DNA from: JBAWAP01 sp049589355
Lineage (GTDB): Bacteria > Chloroflexota > Anaerolineae > VGOG01
Direction of reading: 5' to 3'
NCBI GenBank assembly: GCA_049589355.1
Contig: JBAWAP010000374.1
Location: 1 to 9,806, forward strand
Length of the DNA stretch: 9,806 nucleotides
Position numbers and translations under genes: made by a program. Each line of letters starts with the position of its first letter. The stretch's first letter is position 1. Shown here one piece after another: positions 6,015 to 9,806 of this stretch. The notes beneath the pieces were generated by a model. The model did not search any database. It was not told the origin of the DNA and worked only from the letters and a program-made list of their open reading frames with translations.

Positions 6015-7475
6015 ATGCTCAGACCCAAGCTAGAGCTGCTTGACAGAGAAACCATCGAGCGCATCCTGGCGGAGGCTCGCGAGTTACTGTGGGACCCAGG
6101 CGTGCGCATCCACAGCGACGAGGCTCTGCAGCTCGTCGCCGATGCCGGGGCCACCGTGGATTTCGCCAGCAGGGTGGCTAAGATCCCACCCAAGCTGGTT
6201 GACGAGGCCCTGGAGACGGTTCCTCCCTCTTTTTACCTCCACGACTCCGAGGGGAACCCCGTCGTCCACTACGGCGACGACGACGTGCAGTTCGACCCGG
6301 GCTCGGCAGCCATTGAGATCCTGGATTATGGAGCGACCAAGTCGCGCAAGCCAGTCACCGCCGACTTCGTTGCTTATATCAAATTGGCTGAAGTGTTGCC
6401 CGAACTGGACGCGGTCAGCACGGCCCTGGTCTGCTCGGATGTGCCAAAGAGCATGGCTGATCTCTATCGCCTCTACCTGGTGCTCAGGTACGCCAGGAAG
6501 CCTGTGATCACCGGAGCCTTCGCCGTCGAGACCTGGTACATTATGAAGGACCTGCTGGTCGCCGTGGTCGGCAGTGAAGAAGCCCTGGCCGCTAAGCCTG
6601 TGGCTGTATTCGATGTCTGCCCCTCGCCTCCCCTGCTGTGGAGCCAAATCACCTGCCAGAACATGATTGACTGCGCCCTGTCCGGCATCCCGGCAGAGTT
6701 AGTCTCCATGCCCTTGGCCGGAGCGACGGGCCCCGCTACCCTGATCGGATCAGTGGTGCAGCACGCCGCCGAGTCACTGAGCGGGATCACCATTCACCAA
6801 CTGGCCAAGGCCGGGTCCCCCATCGTCTGGGGCGGCTCACCGGCCGCTTTCGACATGCGCACGGGGACACCCCCTATGGGGGCTATCGAGACCCTGATGA
6901 TGGATTGTGCTTATGTCCAGATAGGCAAGTACCTGGGATTGCCCACCCATGCCTACATGGGCATGAGCGACGCCAAGATAGTGGATGCCCAGGCCGGCTT
7001 CGAGTCAGGCATCGGCAACATCCTGGCCGTCTTGGCCGGGGTGAATATGGTTTCCGGAGCCGGCATGATGGACTTTGAAAGCTGTTTCAGCCTGGAGAAG
7101 CTGGTCATAGATAACGAGCTAATCGGCATGGCCCGCCGCCTGCTGCGGGGCATTGACGCATCAGAGGATCCCCTGGCCACCGCCATCATGCGCCAGGTAG
7201 GCCATGCGGGCAATTTCCTGGCCACCGAACACACTCGTCAGTGGTTCAAGCGGGAACTGTTCATCCCCTCCCCGGTCATTGACCGCGACTATCGTCAGAC
7301 TTGGGAGGCCAAGGGTGCTAAGGACATCGTGCGGCGAGCCCACGAACGAGTTGAGCAGTTGGTGGCCGCCTACCAAGCCAAGCCCCTGCCTAAAGAAGTG
7401 GAGAAGGAGCTCACGGCCATCACCCTGCGAGCAGCCAAAGAGCGAGGAATGGAGAAACTACCGCCAACGGGATGA
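6015..7475 (+). CDS. MttB-superfamily (trimethylamine methyltransferase-like) protein 1, non-pyrrolysine
   Basis: A 486-residue cytoplasmic TIM-barrel methyltransferase of the PF06253 family. Relatives move a methyl group from trimethylamine, glycine betaine, proline betaine, carnitine or similar quaternary amines to the Co(I) corrinoid of a small partner protein. Visible family blocks are PLAGATGPATLIGSVV at 233-248, WGGSPAAFDMRTGTPPMGA at 272-290, and the C-terminal GHAGNFLATEHT at 396-407. There is no in-frame UAG, so it is not the pyrrolysine trimethylamine enzyme but belongs with MtgB-like homologues; the substrate cannot be read from sequence. ATG 6015 has AAGGAGAG upstream; an in-frame start at 5928 lies upstream of the predicted promoter and is rejected. 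The frame ends TGATAA. It is first of a tandem pair; no corrinoid protein or reactivase is adjacent. Confidence 0.87.
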   Translation: MLRPKLELLDRETIERILAEARELLWDPGVRIHSDEALQLVADAGATVDFASRVAKIPPKLVDEALETVPPSFYLHDSEGNPVVHYGDDDVQFDPGSAAIEILDYGATKSRKPVTADFVAYIKLAEVLPELDAVSTALVCSDVPKSMADLYRLYLVLRYARKPVITGAFAVETWYIMKDLLVAVVGSEEALAAKPVAVFDVCPSPPLLWSQITCQNMIDCALSGIPAELVSMPLAGATGPATLIGSVVQHAAESLSGITIHQLAKAGSPIVWGGSPAAFDMRTGTPPMGAIETLMMDCAYVQIGKYLGLPTHAYMGMSDAKIVDAQAGFESGIGNILAVLAGVNMVSGAGMMDFESCFSLEKLVIDNELIGMARRLLRGIDASEDPLATAIMRQVGHAGNFLATEHTRQWFKRELFIPSPVIDRDYRQTWEAKGAKDIVRRAHERVEQLVAAYQAKPLPKEVEKELTAITLRAAKERGMEKLPPTG

Positions 7476-7480
7476 TAAGT

Positions 7481-7502
7481 AACGAGTCAACGAGTAACGA
7501 GT
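7481..7502. repeat. Three AACGAGT heptamers between the two MttB genes
   Basis: AACGAGT occurs at 7481-7487, 7489-7495 and 7496-7502, the first two separated by one C. This is a short heptanucleotide tandem array of the kind that varies in copy number by slippage. It lies in the 77-base gap between the methyltransferase genes and changes no reading frame. Confidence 0.7.
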
Positions 7503-7552
7503 TAAACGACTTCGCGGTGTTGAGTAGAGAGCCAGGACATGGGAGGTGACCC

Positions 7553-9016
7553 TTGATTGTCAGCGCAAGAGCCATATCCCCAATTGAGCGCCCCAAGTTG
7601 CACCTGGAGGTGTTGAGTGAGGATGACGTGCGACACATCCACCAGGCCAGCCTGGAGGTCATCGAGACGGTTGGGGTGTGCTTTCCTTCCACCTGGGCCC
7701 TTGATATTCTGGAAGAGGCCGGGGCGATGGTGGACAGAGAAAGCCAGATCGCTCGCCTCCCCGGCCAGACTGTCGAAGAGGCGTTGGCCAAAGCGCCGCC
7801 CCCGTATGTGCTTTGCGCCCGCGATCCCGACCTGGACCTGCCTCTGGACGGGGAGCATTCCTATCTATCCACTGACGGCTGTGGAGTGGAAGTCATTGAC
7901 CTGGAGACGGGAGAGCGACGGCGTTCGACCAAGCGGGATGTGGCAGAGTCGGCGCTGGTGGCCGATTACCTGCCCCAGATCACTTTCTATTGGCCTCTGG
8001 TAGCAGCCCAGGACTGTCCGCCGGAAACACACTCTTTACACGAGCTGGAGGCTGCCTGGAACAACACCACCAAACATGTTCAGACCGAGTGCGTCATCAC
8101 AGCCAGGGAAGCCCAGGCGGCGATTGAGATGGCAGCAGCCATCGTCGGTGGACGCCAGGAGCTAAGAAAACGCCCCATCCTCTCCATCATGCAGTGCACC
8201 ATCAGCCCTCTGGGGCAGGATGGAGGCAGCCTGGAGGCGGCCTTGGTTGCTGCTCAAGCGGGTCTACCAGTGGGCTTCATGACTATGGCCAGTTGCTGCT
8301 CCACCGGGCCAGCCACGCTGGCCGGCAACCTGGTGGTGGGCAACGCCGAGGTGATCGCCGCCTCTGCCCTCATCGAGTTGGCCTATCCAGGCACAGCCAT
8401 TTTCTACGCCGCCGCTCAGACGGCCATGGACCTGCGCACAGGGGCCTACACGGGTGGAGGGCCGGAGGACTACCTGTTTGGAGCAGCCACCAACCAACTG
8501 GCCGACTTTTACAGGATCCCCCTCTCCATGGGCGCTTTTGCCACCGGCGCAAAGGAGCCCGACTGGCAGGCAGCCCTGGACAATGCCTTCGCCGGCCTGA
8601 TGCCCGTCCTCAGCGGAGCCGATATGCTGACCGGGGCTGGCCTACTCTACGGCTCACGCATCCTCTCCTACGAGCAACTACTCATGGATTGTGAGATCTA
8701 CGAGGTCATTCAGGCCGCAGTGCAAGGAATCGAGGTGAACGAAGAGACCTTGGCTTTGGATGCCATCAAGGCCGTGGGCGTGCGGGGACACTACCTGGAT
8801 CAAAAGCACACGTTGAAACACCTGAAGGAACGTTGGATGCCGAGTCTGGTGGATCATCGCCCCTATAGCGCCTGGGAAAAAGATGGCCGGCGCGGGGCGA
8901 GGGAGCGGGCCCACGAGAAGGCAAGGTGGATCTTATCTAACCACCGCCCGGAGCCATTGGAACCTAAACTACAGGAAGAGCTAATCAAGATCATTGCCGC
9001 CCTAGAAAAGCGTTAG
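7553..9016 (+). CDS. MttB-superfamily methyltransferase-like protein 2, non-pyrrolysine
   Basis: A 487-residue protein of the same PF06253 family, clearly diverged from its upstream neighbour. Shared blocks are CSTGPATLAGNLV at 249-261 (aligned with GATGPATLIGSVV), LSGADMLTGAGLLYG near 353-367, and GVRGHYLDQKHT at 409-420. The second protein has GAKEPDWQAALDNA at 332-345 where the first has SDAKIVDAQAGFE, a region near the barrel pocket, so the substrates may differ. No in-frame amber codon occurs. The start is TTG 7553: GGAGGTGA lies just upstream with six bases between GGAGG and the start, and the conserved region begins soon after. It lacks the C-terminal RAAK.RGME.LPP tail of protein 1, ending in LEKR; a stray copy of such a tail lies downstream. 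Same operon as protein 1, 77 bases apart. Either two substrate specificities or a two-protein complex is possible. Confidence 0.85.
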   Translation: MIVSARAISPIERPKLHLEVLSEDDVRHIHQASLEVIETVGVCFPSTWALDILEEAGAMVDRESQIARLPGQTVEEALAKAPPPYVLCARDPDLDLPLDGEHSYLSTDGCGVEVIDLETGERRRSTKRDVAESALVADYLPQITFYWPLVAAQDCPPETHSLHELEAAWNNTTKHVQTECVITAREAQAAIEMAAAIVGGRQELRKRPILSIMQCTISPLGQDGGSLEAALVAAQAGLPVGFMTMASCCSTGPATLAGNLVVGNAEVIAASALIELAYPGTAIFYAAAQTAMDLRTGAYTGGGPEDYLFGAATNQLADFYRIPLSMGAFATGAKEPDWQAALDNAFAGLMPVLSGADMLTGAGLLYGSRILSYEQLLMDCEIYEVIQAAVQGIEVNEETLALDAIKAVGVRGHYLDQKHTLKHLKERWMPSLVDHRPYSAWEKDGRRGARERAHEKARWILSNHRPEPLEPKLQEELIKIIAALEKR

Positions 9017-9074
9017 GCGAAATTGGTTGAAATGTTTAGCACGTCAAAGCGGGGGGATGAGGGAAACTGTCAGG

Positions 9075-9140
9075 TTGAAAGCCGTCATGACCAGGGCCGC
9101 GAAGCAGTATGGTATGGACGAATTGCCCCCTTACCAGAAC
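9075..9140 (+). pseudogene. Remnant of the C-terminal tail of an MttB-family protein
   Basis: In one frame the sequence reads LKAVMTRAAKQYGMDELPP and then YQN. It aligns without gaps to the last residues of MttB-like protein 1 (LTAITLRAAKERGMEKLPP), with 11 of 19 identical. There is no stop immediately after it and no start or body of a gene before it; only about 58 bases separate it from the MttB-2 stop. I read it as the leftover end of a deleted third paralogue, or of an earlier tail of MttB-2. It sits directly before the operon terminator, where the end of a last gene would be expected. Confidence 0.6.
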
Positions 9141-9152
9141 TGTGAAGTTGCC

Positions 9153-9189
9153 AAAAGCCACCTGCGTCAACCGCATGGGTGGCTTTTTT
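9153..9189 (+). terminator. Rho-independent terminator of the MttB operon
   Basis: AAAAGCCACC (9153-9162) pairs with GGTGGCTTTT (9178-9187). An inner TGCG/CGCA stem closes a TCAAC loop, with a two-base TG bulge, and the run of six T residues ends at 9189. Confidence 0.88.
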
Positions 9190-9213
9190 CGAGAACGTTT
9201 CATGGTGGGGACA

Positions 9214-9237
9214 ACCTGTTCCCTGTAAAAGGGAGGT
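9214..9237 (+). promoter_or_regulatory. Possible hairpin over the ribosome binding site of the 106-residue gene
   Basis: ACCT (9214-9217) and CCCT (9221-9224) can pair with AGGG (9230-9233) and AGGT (9234-9237), with a three-base GTT bulge and a GTAAA loop. The paired right arm contains the GGGAGGT Shine-Dalgarno sequence of the gene starting at 9247, so folding would hide it. The pairing is visible; a role in translation control is inferred. Confidence 0.35.
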
Positions 9238-9246
9238 GGCATTACT

Positions 9247-9567
9247 GTGCAGTTCTTTCCCGAGATGTTCAATGAGGCCTTCTACCGCGACAGCAGCCGG
9301 ACAGCCAAAGACAAAGCCAACTTTGACCTCAGGCAAGCGCAAAGGATGGACTGGATCAGAGCTGTGTTGGAAGATTCGAGCCTGGAACTCTATCGACGGG
9401 TGATGCCAGACTCTAAGGTCCGGCGGATTGCCTTGGAACCATCTACTCCTTATGCAGTCATAATACAGATAGACTCGCGCAATGCGACTCGCGCTCGCTT
9501 TATCACAGCCTATGTTGTGGATAGTCCAAGCGCATTGACGAAGATGCGATCAAACCCAAGATGGTGA
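9247..9567 (+). CDS. Small orphan protein, possible BECR/RelE-fold nuclease
   Basis: A 106-residue soluble protein I cannot name with confidence. The middle has RMDWIRAVLEDSSLELYRRV (33-52), then SKVRRIALE and a hydrophobic strand YAVIIQID (69-76), and it ends with ARFITAYVVDSP (83-94) and KMRSNPRW. The order 'R..WI...L', 'yaVvI', 'RFiTAY' resembles the small Barnase-EndoU-ColicinE5/D-RelE nuclease fold, in which the late R/K and TAY segments sit at the active site. That is a pattern-level guess and no partner antitoxin is next to it. GTG 9247 is chosen because GGGAGGTGG lies upstream with suitable spacing. The gene follows the MttB terminator and precedes another hairpin, so it forms its own unit; I see no clear promoter in the 57-base gap. 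Confidence 0.6.
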   Translation: MQFFPEMFNEAFYRDSSRTAKDKANFDLRQAQRMDWIRAVLEDSSLELYRRVMPDSKVRRIALEPSTPYAVIIQIDSRNATRARFITAYVVDSPSALTKMRSNPRW

Positions 9568-9584
9568 ACACGAGCTAAAAAGAA

Positions 9585-9609
9585 AGCCGCTGATTACGGT
9601 TCAGCGGCT
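9585..9609. terminator. Hairpin terminator, T-rich on the minus-strand side
   Basis: AGCCGCTGA (9585-9593) pairs perfectly with TCAGCGGCT (9601-9609) around TTACGGT. Read on the minus strand it is followed by TTTCTTTTT, a good U-tract; on the plus strand only a weak GAAACCTTT follows. It lies 17 bases after the 106-residue gene and could act in both directions, or mainly for a minus-strand unit entering from the right. Confidence 0.6.
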
Positions 9610-9806
9610 GAAACCTTTGCGGGTCCCCTACCATAAGTAGAGGACAACGTATCAATTTTATCAATAATTATACTAATTTTGTAACTGCTCAGCCCGTGTC
9701 ATTGCGAGTCGGCCATGGCGTGCCCCGCCATTCCTGAGGACAGAAACTAGCGCGCGGCGCAGAAAGCGTGTACAATATGGGCAGGCGCCCAGACAGTTAA
9801 GACCGT
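9610..9806. other. Non-coding right end
   Basis: I see no supported gene here. A 30-base A/T-rich stretch (9651-9680) contains TATAAT-like hexamers on both strands but no matching -35 box. GTGTCATTGCGAG at 9696-9708 looks like a degenerate copy of the TCATTGCGAG-type interspersed repeats seen in several bacterial groups. Confidence 0.45.

Noticed and set aside
6084..6647. 187-codon minus-strand open frame
   Set aside because: It is antisense to MttB-like protein 1 with low-complexity Val/Gly/Asp-rich content; the sense frame has clear family blocks.
7481..7502. CRISPR array
   Set aside because: The repeats are seven bases, nearly adjacent, with no spacers or cas genes.
8194..8694. 166-codon plus-strand open frame inside the second MttB gene
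   Set aside because: Arg/Gly/His-rich translation in another frame of a conserved gene; no start signal and no motif.
6015..9016. Pyrrolysine-type MttB with read-through amber codon
   Set aside because: Both methyltransferase frames are open over their full usual length with no internal UAG, so they are non-pyrrolysine homologues.
9027..9275. 82-codon open frame as a real gene
   Set aside because: It has no ribosome binding site, runs through the rho-independent terminator and into the next gene; only the MttB-tail segment is meaningful, so I list it as a remnant.

Overview
The window is bacterial, with compact genes, strong GGAGG-type ribosome binding sites and consensus sigma-70-like promoters. 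The mix of non-pyrrolysine MttB-family methyltransferases, HEPN/MNT, UPF0175 and DUF2281-like genes is common in Chloroflexota and other anaerobic or thermophilic lineages. Chloroflexota is my best guess, but it is an inference and no marker gene settles it.

Left third (1-2802, minus strand): an accessory island of six tightly packed co-directional genes. In transcription order they are a winged-helix/minimal nucleotidyltransferase (MNT) antitoxin, a HEPN toxin-like protein, a UPF0175-like and a DUF2281-like small antitoxin-type protein, a short N6-adenine DNA methylase, and the start of a type I-like specificity subunit that runs off the left edge. Two gene junctions overlap by 17 and 8 bases and the last is an ATGA junction. 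A perfect TTGACA-N17-TATAAT promoter lies just upstream of the first gene, is packed with TGGATT-type repeats, and shares bases with the stop codon of the gene before it. The layout suggests a toxin-antitoxin operon and a restriction-modification module under one autoregulated promoter.

Middle (2799-5824): a minus-strand pair, a DUF362 protein with two [4Fe-4S] motifs followed by a ketopantoate reductase-like PanE/ApbA protein, overlapping by 53 bases. A 15-bp perfect hairpin lies inside the 3' end of the DUF362 gene. Divergent from it is a PlsY-like glycerol-3-phosphate acyltransferase with unusual substitutions in two conserved motifs and a LacI-style palindrome next to its ribosome binding site. 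A rho-independent terminator follows it.

Right half (5940-9189, plus strand): a near-consensus promoter drives two tandem, clearly different MttB-superfamily methyltransferase genes, neither with an in-frame amber codon. They are followed by a short remnant of the C-terminal tail of another MttB-like protein and a strong terminator. They probably demethylate a methylated amine or betaine-type substrate, but no corrinoid protein, second methyltransferase or reductive activator is in the window. Last comes a 106-residue orphan gene that may be a BECR/RelE-fold protein, with a possible hairpin over its ribosome binding site, and then about 240 bases with no visible gene.
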